64,000 nt of DNA from Linum tenue (taxonomy: Eukaryota; Streptophyta; Magnoliopsida; Malpighiales; Linaceae). Positions within the stretch are counted from its first letter, which is position 1. Each line of letters opens with the position of its first letter. Shown in pieces: positions 13,284 through 24,026 of this stretch. The stretch is taken from assembly GCA_946122785.1 (NCBI GenBank), contig CAMGYJ010000003.1, positions 1,426,001 to 1,490,000 on the forward strand, read 5' to 3'. The notes beneath the pieces are model-generated. The model was not told where the DNA came from, ran no database searches, and was given only the letters and a program-made list of their open reading frames with translations. The translations under genes and the position numbers were made by a program.

Positions 13284-13850
13284 TGCCGGAAATTTGGGAA
13301 AGAAGCCCTCCGAAGTAATGGGAAAATGAATGCGGACAGAGGGAGAGGGAAGCGCAGCGGCGGAGAGAAATGGGGTGAGGAAGGAGGAAGACGGAGAGGG
13401 GCTTTTATATTCGGGTTTTTGGGGTTTTCTATTTGTAATTTTTTTGGGGGGAAGGGGAAGCTGAAGCTGGAGGGTTTTGATCTTTGATGATAGGGGTTTT
13501 TCTGGATAAGAACAGTCACGTTTTTTAAGAAAAAATAGTGACGTGTATGCTTTTATTACATTTGCAAAATACAAGTGGTTTTGTATTTTGCTTGTTGTTG
13601 CCGCTTGGTAAGAGAGGGTTGGTGGAGATTAGTAAACTCTTTATACCCTCCAATCGTGTGATTAAGAGATTGGGGATTAAGATCAAGATTAAGGGAGGTC
13701 ATGACAAATTGACAACGACATTAATTTGGATATCCATAAAACTTATTCAGATGTGTTTTATGCGGTGAAGTCGGAGTTTAAAACGAGGAGAGAGTTAAAA
13801 TAACAAGCCGTAATAGTTTTTCGCATCTGAATTTAAATTTTAAAGATGTA
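13284..13850 (-). promoter_or_regulatory. 5' leader and promoter region of the H+-PPase gene
   Basis: Upstream of the initiating ATG on the minus strand lies a pyrimidine-rich leader (13,290-13,450 has many CT runs on the minus strand), typical of plant housekeeping 5' UTRs. I cannot assign a TATA box or start site with confidence. Long open frames on both strands here overlap exon 1 and the leader and are by-products of base composition. Confidence 0.4.
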
Positions 13851-13854
13851 GATT

Positions 13855-15370
13855 AGGGATGGCAATTAGGCGGGTTTGGGGTAGGGATGGCAATTTTGCC
13901 CATACCCATGAGTATTTTACTATTCAACCCAATTGGGTTGGGTATGAAATCCAAATATATGGATATGGGTAAAGTTTGATGGGTTTGTACCCATACCCAT
14001 TTACTTTGGGTTGGTTGGGTTTATAACAAATGGATTTGGGTTTGTACCCATGCCCAAATACAAATTATAGTTTGGTACCTAAACTTAATAGATATGCATA
14101 TTTAGTACCTAAATTTAATTTTTTTTGCATATAAGTCCTCAAAATATCGATGGAAAATTACGTTTTGGCACCTAAATTTTTTTGGTCTTACATTTTGGTA
14201 CCTAAACTTTTCAAGTTTTACAAATAAGTCCAATTTTTGCATGTGTAGTTAAAACACCCTCAAGTAAATGGATATCCATATCCAACCCATACCCATTTAG
14301 ATAATATCCATATCTAACCCAAACCCATATACAAACCCCAAACCCATACACACATCACCCAAACCCTACCCATAATAAATGGGTCTACTTGGGTTTGGGC
14401 AAAATTACCCATGGGTGGGTAAATTGCCATCCCTAGTTTGGGGCAGGTTCACCTAAACCATCCCCATCTCCATTATCAAATAACCAAATTCATACCCGTC
14501 CCAATACCATGCGAAGTGAGGTTTTGGAAACCTATCCCCATACCCAGGAGTTTTGGATTCCCATGGGTAATACCCGCCCCGTATAAGCAATATTATTATA
14601 TCTAAAGTTCAACATGTATTCAATTATAACACAAAACATACATAATAAATAGCGGGAATCAACATAGTTATAGTATTTCTTAATAGGAAAAAACATTCAA
14701 TCCTAAAATATTGATTAATCAATAAAATAAAAATATAATACTATATCAAATCATTCATCTTCGAATCCAACATATCTATATAGTAAATAGCTAACATAAA
14801 CTTGTCAGTTAGACAAAAACCTCTTTTGCTTATAAAAGATTATAGTCTACTAGACTACCAATTATTCAAACACACTAAGTTACACCAATATGCATCAGAA
14901 TAATTCAAATATAAAAAATGATATGCAATGAGTCAATGACCTATTACTATCTCATCAACAATTTTGATAAGGTGTGCATCTCCAAGATGATTCAGGAGTC
15001 AGGAGGGGAAATGCAGCCGCATTGAAGAATTGAGAAAGTAAACTATATCCGGCTGAGAGGATTGAAACTTTTAAGGGTTTTGATAAACATAATTACATTT
15101 TAATCATGTTTTCTAATTTAATTACCTTCATGCTAATAATAATCTATAAAAATATATTTATAGCTTTTTACGTATAACAAAATACCTTGATGGGGCAGGT
15201 TTGGGTATGAGTATGGGGCGGGGGACACTAAAACCATACCAGTCTCATACCCATCAAGTTCTTTGTTAGTTTTACTCATACCCGGTTAATACGAGAATTC
15301 CCCACATTGACTGGGTCGGAGGTGAACGGATACCCGCAACCATGGGTTTGATTTTCATCCTTAAATATAG
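13855..15370. mobile_element. Outer repeat interrupted by a nested MITE
   Basis: The left end reads TAGGGATGGCAATTAGGCGG and the right end, inverted, begins AAGGATGAAAATCAAACCC. Both are followed inward by GGGGCGGG/CCCATACC-type text, so the two sides look like halves of one non-coding element, perhaps hAT-derived. Its left half is split by the 554-bp MITE at 13882-14435. The interior is AT-rich with no long frame. The outer target duplication is not clear, so the boundaries are approximate. Confidence 0.4.
13882..14435. mobile_element. hAT-like MITE with perfect 8-bp target duplication
   Basis: The element begins TAGGGATGGCAATTTTGCCC and ends with the inverse text (ATTGCCATCCCTA). It is flanked by the perfect 8-bp direct repeat GTTTGGGG (13874-13881 and 14436-14443). 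Internally it carries many CCCATACCCAT/ATGGGTATGGG repeats in both orientations. It is non-coding and sits inside another repeat whose end also starts TAGGGATGGCAATT, so one relative apparently inserted into another. Confidence 0.8.
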
Positions 15371-15809
15371 TCTAATCATTTTCTAATGTGTTTCTCAATA
15401 TATGAACGATTGAACTCACACATTATAACTTTAGATAAAATGAGAGAGGTTGTAGTTCCTCTCAGACTATACGTATATTTACCACTTTCTACATTTTGTG
15501 TCACTTCTTATGAATAGAACGTACATGTTGTCGGATGTGGTTGTATCATCTTTTTATGCAAGATGTATTAGCTAATTTGGATGTGATTGCATTCCTTCTC
15601 GTCTTCTCCATTGGGTCGATGCGTAGTACTAAGTGTATTTGTAGATTTTGATCATAATTAACAAGTCTTCGTGACCTTAGGTTGTATTAGCAAATAATGC
15701 ATGTCCATGGCAAAAATGGACGGTTAGATTACATCATTATCATTGATTAAAGGTTTGATATATGTTGTATATGGTATCTCAAAGTATCCTTGTGATCATC
15801 AGTCAGTAC
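15371..15809. other. Intergenic, nothing recognised
   Basis: AT-rich flank to the left of the copia element. No gene or repeat boundary was recognised. Confidence 0.5.
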
Positions 15810-15814
15810 TATAG

Positions 15815-16160
15815 TGTTATAAATCCGCTGCTACGGATCGGAAAATCATCGGAATCGATAAAGCAAGAATACGAAAGTGAGAATCGAAAAACACAGACAC
15901 ACGATTTACGTGGTTCACTAACACAATGTGTGTTAGCTAGTCCACGAGCGAGAGAGAGCCAGTTTCACTATATCGAGGAGATTACATATTACAGAGGAGT
16001 ATGAGAAGTATTTATAGTACTTCTCCATGTGGGTCTAAACCTAATCCAATCTGGCAAAGGAAACGGTTACAGACCAGGCTCAGAACCCGAACCCAAATAA
16101 CATTGAGACCCCCGACTACCAGTCGTAGCGGCTGATAGTCCGATTCAAGTCACATCAACA
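15815..16160 (-). repeat. 3' LTR of the copia element at 15.8-21.2 kb
   Basis: A 346-bp LTR with TG...CA ends. Just inside it, 16187-16254 repeats the last ~65 bp of the LTR followed by a second AATCTCCACCTT, so the LTR/polypurine-tract junction is present twice. Confidence 0.9.
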
Positions 16161-16306
16161 AATCTCCACCTTGACTTGAATCCTCTTCCTGCAACATTGA
16201 GACCCCCGACTACCAGTCGTAGCGGCTGATAGTCCGATTCAAGTCACATCAACAAATCTCCACCTTCTCTCTCTCTCTCCCGCCATCAATGCCCCGCAGG
16301 GCGGAG

Positions 16307-19300
16307 TCACCCACTCAAGACATTCAGTAAGTCCAAGCAGTGTTGGAACTTGCCATGTGGAACCGGATTCGTGAACATATCAGCAGGATTATCCGCGGTG
16401 CCAACCTTCTTCACCTTAATCCTCTTCTTTGTCCTCAAGAAATGATACCTGACATCAATGTGCTTAGTCCTCTCATGGTGGACTTGATCCTTGGCCAAGC
16501 ATATTGCACTCAAACTGTCGCAATACACCACTGCCTGATCATGATGTAGACCTAGATCACCAACCAGTCCCTTCAACCATATTCCCTCATTAGCAGCTTC
16601 TGTCAACGCCATATACTCTGCCTCAGTCGTAGACAATGTCACCGCCGGCTGCAAAGTTGCATTCCAGCTCACTATAGAACTCCCAAGAGTGAATACATAA
16701 CCGGTCATCGATCTCCTCGTGTCAACATCTCTAGCATAGTCCGAGTCAGAATACGCAGACACCAAGCACTCTGTATCACTTTCGAAGCTAATCCCCACAT
16801 CAGGTGTACCCTTAAGGTACCGGAAGATCCTCTTCACAGCCTGCCAATGCTCCTTCCCAGGTTGTATCATAAACCTGATGGCAACACTAACATCATGTGC
16901 AAGATCAGGTCTAGTGCATACCATAGCGTACATCAAGCTACCTACTGCACTAGCATATGAAACTCTCGACATGTACTCCTTCTCAACCTCTGCATGTGGT
17001 GCATAAGTTGAGGATAGATGAGCATTTGAAGCACTAGGAGTATTTAAGGGCTTTGCTGAAGACATGTCAAACCTCGAGAGTATCTTCTGGATGTAGCTCT
17101 TCTGTGACAAAAAAAAAAGCTTCTTCTTCGACCTGTCCCTGTAAATCTCCACCCCAAGATCTTCTGAGCAGCTCCCAAATCCTTCATCTCAAACTCGGCA
17201 CTGAGAAGCCCCTTTAACTTCTGGATATCAAACTTCGACCTCGTAGCTATGAGCATATCATCCACATACAGAACAAGATAGATCATCGAACAATCATCCA
17301 CCTTGTTGTGATACACACAACAATCATATGGACTTCTACTGTAGCCCAGCTGAAGCATGTAACTGTCAAATCTCTTGTACCACTGCCTCGGAGACTGCTT
17401 AAGTCCATACAAGTACTTCTTCAGCTTACAAACATAGTCTTCTTTTCCCGGAACCTGGAATCCTTCTGGCTGAGTCATGTAAATTTCTTCCTCCAACTCT
17501 CCATGTAGGAAAGCTGTCTTCACGTCTAGCTGCTCGAGCTCCAAGTCATAATGTGCCACTATTGCTAGTAGCACTCTGATCGAAGTATGTCTGACCACTG
17601 GTGAGAAAATCTCATTGTAGTCATTTCCTTCCCTCTGCGAGAAGCCTCATGCAACCACCTGAGCTTTAAATTTCATGCCCTCTTTAGAAGTGATTCATTC
17701 TTTCTTCTTGTAGATCCACTTGTTTGTAACAATCTTCCTTCCCTGTGGTCGTTTGACTAGCTCCCAAGTTTTATTCCTGTCATGGGATTCCATCTTATCT
17801 CCCATTGCGGCAAGCCACTGATCAGCTTCGCCACCCGAAACGTCTTCTCTATAGGACTGTGGCTCACCTGCATCCACTTCTTCACCAACCTGAAATGAAT
17901 ACGCCACCATGTCCTCGAAACCATACCTCTATGGAGGTACTCCTGCAGTCGCTCTCTTCGGTCTACCGGAAGCAATAGACTGTTGAGCTCGTGCACTGGA
18001 CTCTGAAGTTTCTGGCTCTGCAGAGACATCCTCATCATGTTGATCTTCTCCACCTTGGTGCTCAAACTCACTCTCATTGAGAGTTTGCAGCTCCACCTGC
18101 TTATCAACATTCTTGCTACCTTCAACAACAGTAACCTTCAACATGGGGTTAAACATAGACTTCTCATCAAATATCACATTTCTACTGAGTATAACTCGAT
18201 GCTTAGAAGGTGAACAAACTCGAAATCCCTTAACTCCATCTCCGTAACCCACAAATACACCCTTCTTTGCTCTTGGTTTCAGTTTACCCTCATCCACATG
18301 ATAATAAACAGGACACCCAAAAACTTTCAGTGAAGAGTAATAAGCAGGATTACCGTACCACACCTCATAAGGAGTCTTAAACTTGATACTTGTGTGAGGT
18401 CCATGGTTGATGAGGAAGCACGCCATGTTCACTTCTTCTGCCCAGAATCTTCTCTCTAGTCCAGCATTAGAGAGCATGCACCGTGCTCTCTCCAACAATG
18501 TCTGGTTCATCCTTTCTGCAACGCCATTCTGTTGGGGTGTATCTCTCACGGTCCGATAACGCGCAATCCCTTCATCCTTGCAGAGTTCGTTGAACTCAGA
18601 ATTACAGAACTCCAGACCATTCTCCGTTCGCAGCTTCTTGATCTTCTTCCCGGTCTGATTCTCCACCAATGTCTTCCACTGCTTGAACTTCGTGAAAGCC
18701 TCACTTTTCTGCTTCATCATGAAAATCCAAGTAAATCTTGAATAATCATCAATAATAGATGATGTGATATCGACTAGCGCGATATTTAATTCCCGTGGTC
18801 CAAATTGAAGATTCATATTCGACGATTTAAGGATCAACTAGGAGCATTCTTGATGGATAAAATGGAGAATGCATTAAGGATCGAGCCTACAACATTTCTT
18901 GGAGCCCAAAACGTCCATCCTTGCAGCCCAAGTCCTCCAAATGTGAAAGGGCAAGGAAAGAGATTGCTTAACGACTAAGGAGCTTCCTTAAGCATTAAAA
19001 ACGTGTTTGGAGATTACTTAGCTGCTAAGGAGCTTCCTTTGGTCATAAAAACAAGTTATAGTCCTTATTTAAGTAGTATTATGTTTTCTAGTTAGTTTGT
19101 GGCGAGCTTCTACCCAATAGCGATTGGCCTTATTCACGAGTGGGTGATTGTTTGATTGGTTTCATATACCAATTGGCCTTTCACACGAGTTGGAATCTGT
19201 TTGATCGTGTTCCATATCTATCCTTTATTTTCAAGTTGTCAAGAAAAGCTTTGAAAATTCCGTAAAAAGAAGGAAGCCTGTGTACTTTGGTCATATAATC

Positions 19301-20876
19301 CGAGTTCAAGGGTTCTCTTCGGATTTGGATCTCATCAATAGACAGGAAATACCTGCTGCCTCCAATGGATTCAACTCGTGAAGGACCCCAACAGTCGGGG
19401 TGGAGGTAATCCAGTATTCCCTTCATCCGGTGGATACCCTTCTTGGGAAACTTGCTGCGATGTAGCTTCCCAAACACACAATGCTCACAGAATTCCAAAT
19501 TCTGCACCTTGTGCCCGCAAAGAAGATCCCTCTTCGACAGAACTTGCATCCCTCGTTCACTCATATGCCCCAGTCTCATGTGCAGAGAGTGGTCATATCT
19601 TCCTGATGAACCTGAGACGATGCAACTGCAGCAGAACCAGACAACACAGACCCTTGTAATGCATACAAGGTCCCACGCTTCATGCCCTTCAGCACCTTCC
19701 TTGAACCTTTGCAGACATACACAACTCCACCTTTTCCTTTGAACCTGAAACCCTTGCTGTCGAGTAGACTCAACGAGATCAGGTTCTTTGTCATTCGTGG
19801 AACATGCCTGACATCATTCACGGTACAGAATGAACCATCATGTGTCCGAACCTTTATGGACCCGATTCCAACAACCTTGCAGACAACCCCATTTGCCATG
19901 ACCACATTACCACCATCTATCTGCTCGTAGGTTGTGAAACAATCCCTGTTCGGAGACATATGGTATGAGGCTGCAGTATCCAGAAACCACACATCCCCAC
20001 GATGTGCCTTCTCATCTACAGCCAAGGCGAGATCGTCTTCAGAACTGTTGTTTACTTTTGTCACGACAATTGAACCTTGTTTCTTATGTTGCCTTCTTCT
20101 CCTTGGATAGTTGTACTTCCAATGCCCCACTTCCTTACAGTTGTGACAAGCATTACCTGGCTGTGGACCGGGAACCTTGGAATTCTTGTTCGAATTCCCT
20201 TTACCAGATTTCTTCTTTCCCTTTCCACCTGTAACAACCAAACCCGATGCTTCACCACCTGTACCAGATCCGGACGCCTTATGCCTGATCTCTCTCGTAT
20301 GAAGAGCAGACCTGACATCCTCCAAAGACACGCTTTCTTTACCAGCAATAAAAGAATCAACGAAATTCTCATATGAACTCGACAAAGAAACCAACAGGAT
20401 TAGGGCAGCATCCTCGTCATCAACTTGAACATCTATATTACGCAAATCCAGCAAAATAGAGTTAAGCTGTTCGAGATGTTCCCTTAAAGGCGTACCTTCT
20501 TGCATCCTCAAGCTGAACAACCGTTGCTTGAGATGCAGCTTGTTGGTTAAGGACTTCGTCATATACAGACTCTCCAACTTTAACCACAAGCCCGCGACAG
20601 TCTTTTCAGCAGCGACTTTAATGATGACATCATCAGACAACGATAGCATGATGGTCAAGTGGGCATTCTCCTCCAGGGTATTCCACTCATCGTCATCGAC
20701 CGCTACCTTCTTCTGTTTCGCAAACAGCGGCCCCCGCAGCCCTTGCTATTTTAACAAAGCCAGCCTGCATCTTGATCTGCCATATAGCGAAGCTGTTCTT
20801 CCCAGTGAACTTTTTGATCTTCATTCACTGACGTCATTCTTCTTAATCGAAAACCCTAGCTTGATTTCCAGCCGTG
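16307..20876 (-). pseudogene. Broken gag-pol of the copia element
   Basis: Minus-strand remnants in order: gag with a damaged start (20,650-20,876), main gag block to about 20,060 with zinc knuckle CHNCKEVGHWKYNY whose last Cys is Tyr; protease LDTAASYHM, where the usual D-S/T-G is D-T-A; integrase HHCC region with CEHCVFGKLHRSKF near 19.45 kb; the integrase core broken by foreign DNA at 18754-19331 and resuming to 17929; reverse transcriptase with YVDDMLIA (17044-17598) and RNase H with [10 protein letters not shown] (16307-17152). A stop near 17.69 kb and frameshifts near 17.93 and 17.15 kb also break the frame. Changed catalytic residues plus lesions mean no autonomous activity. Confidence 0.9.
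18754..19331. mobile_element. 578-bp foreign insert inside the copia integrase, 8-bp flanking repeat
   Basis: The integrase frame is interrupted by unrelated sequence bounded by the direct repeat TCATCAAT (18746-18753 and 19332-19339). Removing the insert and one repeat leaves a continuous integrase frame, so the borders are well supported. The insert has no long frame, no TG...CA ends and no obvious inverted ends. It contains TTATTTAAGTAG and an imperfect internal repeat (GATTGGCCTTATTCACGAGTG and CAATTGGCCTTTCACACGAGT). It could be a hAT-type non-autonomous element (8-bp duplication) or a captured LTR/gene fragment; I do not recognise it. Confidence 0.7.
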
Positions 20877-20889
20877 GCTCTGATACCAC

Positions 20890-21236
20890 TTGTTATAAAC
20901 GCGCTGCTACGGATCGGGAAATCACCGGAATCGATAAAGCAAGAATACGAAAGCGAGAATCGAAAAACACAGACACACGATTTACGTGGTTCACTAACAC
21001 AATGTGTGTTAGCTAGTCCACGGGCGAAAGAGAGCCAGTTTCACTATATCGAGGAGATTACATATTACAGAGGAGTATGAGAAGTATTTATAGTACTTCT
21101 CCATGTGGGTCTAAACCTAATCCAATCTGGAAAAGGAAACAGTTACAGACCAGGCCCAGAACCCGAACTCAAATAACATTGAGACCCCCGACTACTAGTC
21201 GTAGCGGCTGATAGTCCGATTCAAGTCACATCAACA
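20890..21236 (-). repeat. 5' LTR of the copia element at 15.8-21.2 kb
   Basis: A 347-bp LTR, TGTTATAAACGCG...CATCAACA, next to the primer site CTCTGATACCACT (iMet complement on the minus strand). It differs from the left LTR mostly by transitions. Confidence 0.9.
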
Positions 21237-21241
21237 TATAG

Positions 21242-22066
21242 GCTGAACTTTTGTAGTACGCATCGTGATTTGACACTTAAAAGCTCGACCATATGATATA
21301 AGGCTGTGAGCGGTTATGATAAGCTCAATGACTCTTTGAGTTTAGAATAAACAAATGAAACTTCACATATAATTAACATGCCCATAGTTCGCGTGTCTAT
21401 ATGGTTTAGCATACGTAACTGCATATAATGAAATTAACGAAGATCTCCCACCAACCTAAAGTACCAAGGCCCCCATTTGGTCGAGCAAGATTATGGAGTT
21501 CCAAAGCACAGTTGTATGGCCTAACTCGGCTTGTAAATTGTGGTTGACAGAATCGCAATCAATGTTAACTTGATCGAGCGAGAATAATTAACATGCCCAT
21601 AGTTCGCGTGGTGTGTCATATGCTAAGTACACATCATCTTCGAGTACAACCACTCTTATGCACACGGTCTACTCATTGATGTGCGATGTCACAACCCGAT
21701 TCAAGTAATTTAAAATCGAAAAAAATATATTTATTAACACGTCATGTTTACCAAGCTATCAACATTGAAAATAAGTTCATGACTTTTGAGTCTTTGACTA
21801 GTAAGGTTTACGTTAGGTTAGCTAGCATTCACACGAAACTTTTATAGAGAAACCTACGTGTATCGGATGTGGAAGCTTATCCTCCTCATGGATATCCAAT
21901 CATCCATCGCTAATCGTGGCATTTCCTGCCGCTGGAGTTGTTGTCAAAGCCAAAGGCGATGATTTTACCGACACCATGAATGGTGGGAATTAGAAGGGGA
22001 AATGAACTATTTTTACAGCGGTCACTTTTGAGAAAATGTGGTAAATGACAAAATGGAAAAAAGAAG
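21242..22066. repeat. Flank of tRNA-Gly/snoRNA copy 1, weakly duplicated near 31.1 kb
   Basis: No gene. The stretch around 21470-21550 (CATTTGGTCGAGCAAGATTATGGAGTTCCAAAG, shown here only as its start CATTTGGTCGAG and end GAGTTCCAAAG) resembles 31100-31180 at the matching side of the second tRNA-Gly copy, so the duplication extends into this flank at low identity. A short ATTAACATGCCCATAGTTCG motif occurs twice, at about 21371 and 21587. Confidence 0.45.
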
Positions 22067-22074
22067 AAAAAAAA
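22067..22074 (-). terminator. Pol III oligo-T terminator, dicistron copy 1
   Basis: A run of eight T on the minus strand, 9 nt after the snoRNA end, with a second six-T run just beyond (22057-22062). There is no T run between tRNA and snoRNA, so both should be in one transcript. Confidence 0.75.
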
Positions 22075-22083
22075 GAAGACGAT

Positions 22084-22171
22084 GAGAGCTCAGCAGTGCC
22101 TTCGTTTTCCATCAGAGATGAGGAGAATTGCGAAGGACCACTTCGCAGAGGCAGGAATCATCACAGCTCTC
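22084..22171 (-). ncRNA. snoR43: Box C/D snoRNA downstream of tRNA-Gly (snoR43-type), copy 1
   Basis: On the minus strand the 88-nt RNA begins and ends with the perfect terminal stem GAGAGCT/GCTCTC. Inside the stem are a C box (GTGATGA, 22158-22164 on the complement) and a D box (CTGA, 22090-22093). A CTGATGG in the middle can serve as D'/C'. It starts about 5 nt after the tRNA-Gly 3' end and is followed by an oligo-T stretch. This tRNA-Gly/C-D snoRNA arrangement is the known plant dicistronic pre-tRNA-snoRNA gene, processed by RNase Z. The name snoR43 is inferred from that arrangement, not from a sequence comparison. The rRNA target is not assigned. Confidence 0.85.
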
Positions 22172-22176
22172 AAGTT

Positions 22177-22247
22177 TGCACCAGCCGGGAATCGAACCCG
22201 GGTCTGTACCGTGGCAGGGTACTATTCTACCACTAGACCACTGGTGC
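22177..22247 (-). tRNA. trnG-GCC: tRNA-Gly(GCC), copy 1
   Basis: Minus strand. The 71-nt cloverleaf has acceptor GCACCAG/CTGGTGC, anticodon stem GTACC/GGTAC with loop CTGCCAC (anticodon GCC), T arm CCGGG-TTCGATT-CCCGG and discriminator A. Internal promoter boxes TGGTCTAGTGG and GGTTCGATTCC are intact. CAACAA lies just upstream, the usual plant pol III initiation motif. It is the first cistron of a tRNA-snoRNA transcript. Confidence 0.97.
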
Positions 22248-24018
22248 TTGTTGTTTCCCTTTCCCACAATCATCCTTTTATTAGGATACTTCATATATTG
22301 CATGTTTAATTTATCAAAACTCAATTGTTTTATTCAGGTTAGATCTGGTCGAGTTGGGTGTTTCCTGAGTTAAAAAGTTATCTAAAATGTTACGCATTCT
22401 AATAGCAACCACCAAATAGTATATTCTTCCAAATTTAAATTTGAGTGGGTACTCATAGTGGTGGAGCTACGTTTACTGCATGAGGGATCACGCATTCTCA
22501 AAAAAATCTCTAAGTTTATTATAATATGTGTATTCTTATAATGAGAAAACATTATAAAGAGACAGGAGGAGGATGACGTCCATCAGCCATCCTCGTCCAA
22601 AACTTAGGTTCAATCGTGAAAAATTGTTACAATTCGAGTTATTTATCCAACCCTCCTGACTTTGACACCGAATACGTAATAGTAATATATTTAGTTTTGA
22701 TGGGCCTTATCATTTGGGAGGCCCTCGAGGTGGTTAAAACATCCCATGAATACCATTTGGGAGACCCCTCTTGGTGGTTAGGGCAAGTAGGAGATGTTGA
22801 AATGTAAGCACAACAATACATGACTCCCTAACCATTATATAATATACATAGCCAGCCAGCAAGCCTGGGAATAAAGATCAAACATTGATCATCTGTTTTC
22901 CTCTATTTTCTTCTTGGATTAAGGTAATGCGATGCTTTCATGAACACTAAACGTGAATTGCAATGCACAATACGGTGCGGGACAATCCCATAATTAAGCA
23001 GGCAATCATTAGCTAGGAACCTAACAATGTTGACAAAGTTTAAATGATATAGGATCTTAAGTGGTTAAGTACCACACATGAGCATCTCTCAACAACTCGA
23101 GTTATTTGTATCAATTGATTTATGACATAGTATTAGAGTTGGTTTGTCTTCGAGGTCAAGTGTTGAAGTGGTCACGAGTCACGACCCCCAATATTAACCT
23201 TTGTCTTCAAACACATGGTATCATTATCCCCTCCCATTTCATAACTTTCATTTTCATTACCCAAAACATCGTTTCTTTATAAGAGGATGACATATGTTTA
23301 TTTTTATTGTTAGATTATATTTAAATAATTTAAATATGGGATATCTGAGTTGAAAATGAGTGATAGTATCACTGGATCATATTCTTATTTGCTTCCATTG
23401 CCCACAACATCTTGCCTTGCCTCCCTTTCCTTTTCGAACCCTTTTCCAATCTCTCCACGACGTGTGCAATGGGCTATCATCCTAGTAGTCATAATTGGAG
23501 GTTTCGGACATCCCTATATCGTATGACAAATTTCTACGAGCAGCATATCGACGCATACGCAACATACGAAGTTTACATCGACACCCAACGAACTTACTAT
23601 TACTAGATTTGGGCCCGACCCGATGGTCGGGTTCATTTGGTCAGTGAAATAAACAATCATTACTATTGTAGGAAGTATGCCACATTTTTATTGGCTCATA
23701 AAAAATTAAATTATTTTATTACAAAAATACGAAAATAAATATACATCATAAATTAATCTGACATCCTAACTGAGAGGAATTTTACAATGCAATATCGGGT
23801 TGATGCTATAGGTTTTTGCTTTTATGGTACAATTTGAAATTGTACTTTTAACGTTATAGTACAACTTTAGATTGTACCTATAATTTTTGTACAAATTCTT
23901 TTATGGTACAACTTAAACTTGTACCTTTATGTGATTATACACCTTCAAGTTGTGAAGTTGTACGATAACATAACGGTACAAATTCATTTATGGTAAAACC
24001 TGAACTTATACATTCAAT
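22248..24018. repeat. Duplicated block (copy A) and repeats, no gene
   Basis: The first ~100 bp match the sequence after the second tRNA-Gly copy. The block 23215-23600 is recognisably repeated at 29870-30920, where a hAT element interrupts it (shared landmarks GGATGACATATGTTTATTTTT, TCTCTCCACG, GCAATGGGCTATCATCCTA). From about 23815 to 24015, degenerate units built on GTACAACTT/AATTGTAC recur about five times. Short frames (e.g. 22616-22807, 23412-23606) have no family resemblance. Confidence 0.6.
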
Positions 24019-24026
24019 GTTATGGT

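Larger units (their letters stand above)
15815..21236 (-). mobile_element. Degenerate Ty1/copia LTR retrotransposon (minus strand)
   Basis: The two LTRs both run TGTTATAAA...CATCAACA and the whole is flanked by the 5-bp duplication TATAG (15810-15814 and 21237-21241). On the minus strand the 5' LTR is the right copy. Right after it lies a tRNA-iMet-type primer site (TGGTATCAGAG, about 20878-20888). The purine tract AAGGTGGAGATT precedes the 3' (left) LTR. Gene order gag, protease, integrase, reverse transcriptase, RNase H is that of Ty1/copia. The LTRs differ at about a dozen of 346 positions by eye, so this is an old, inactive insertion. A 578-bp foreign piece interrupts the integrase. Confidence 0.92.

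Noticed and set aside
13077..13519. 137-codon minus and 136-codon plus frames around H+-PPase exon 1
   Set aside because: Overlap exon 1 and the pyrimidine-rich leader in other frames; Ser/Pro- or Gly/Arg-rich by composition only.
22112..22324. Minus and plus frames of 62-96 codons over the tRNA-Gly/snoRNA loci (also 31219-31645)
   Set aside because: They occur at both loci only because the RNA genes are duplicated; the tRNA and snoRNA explain the conservation.
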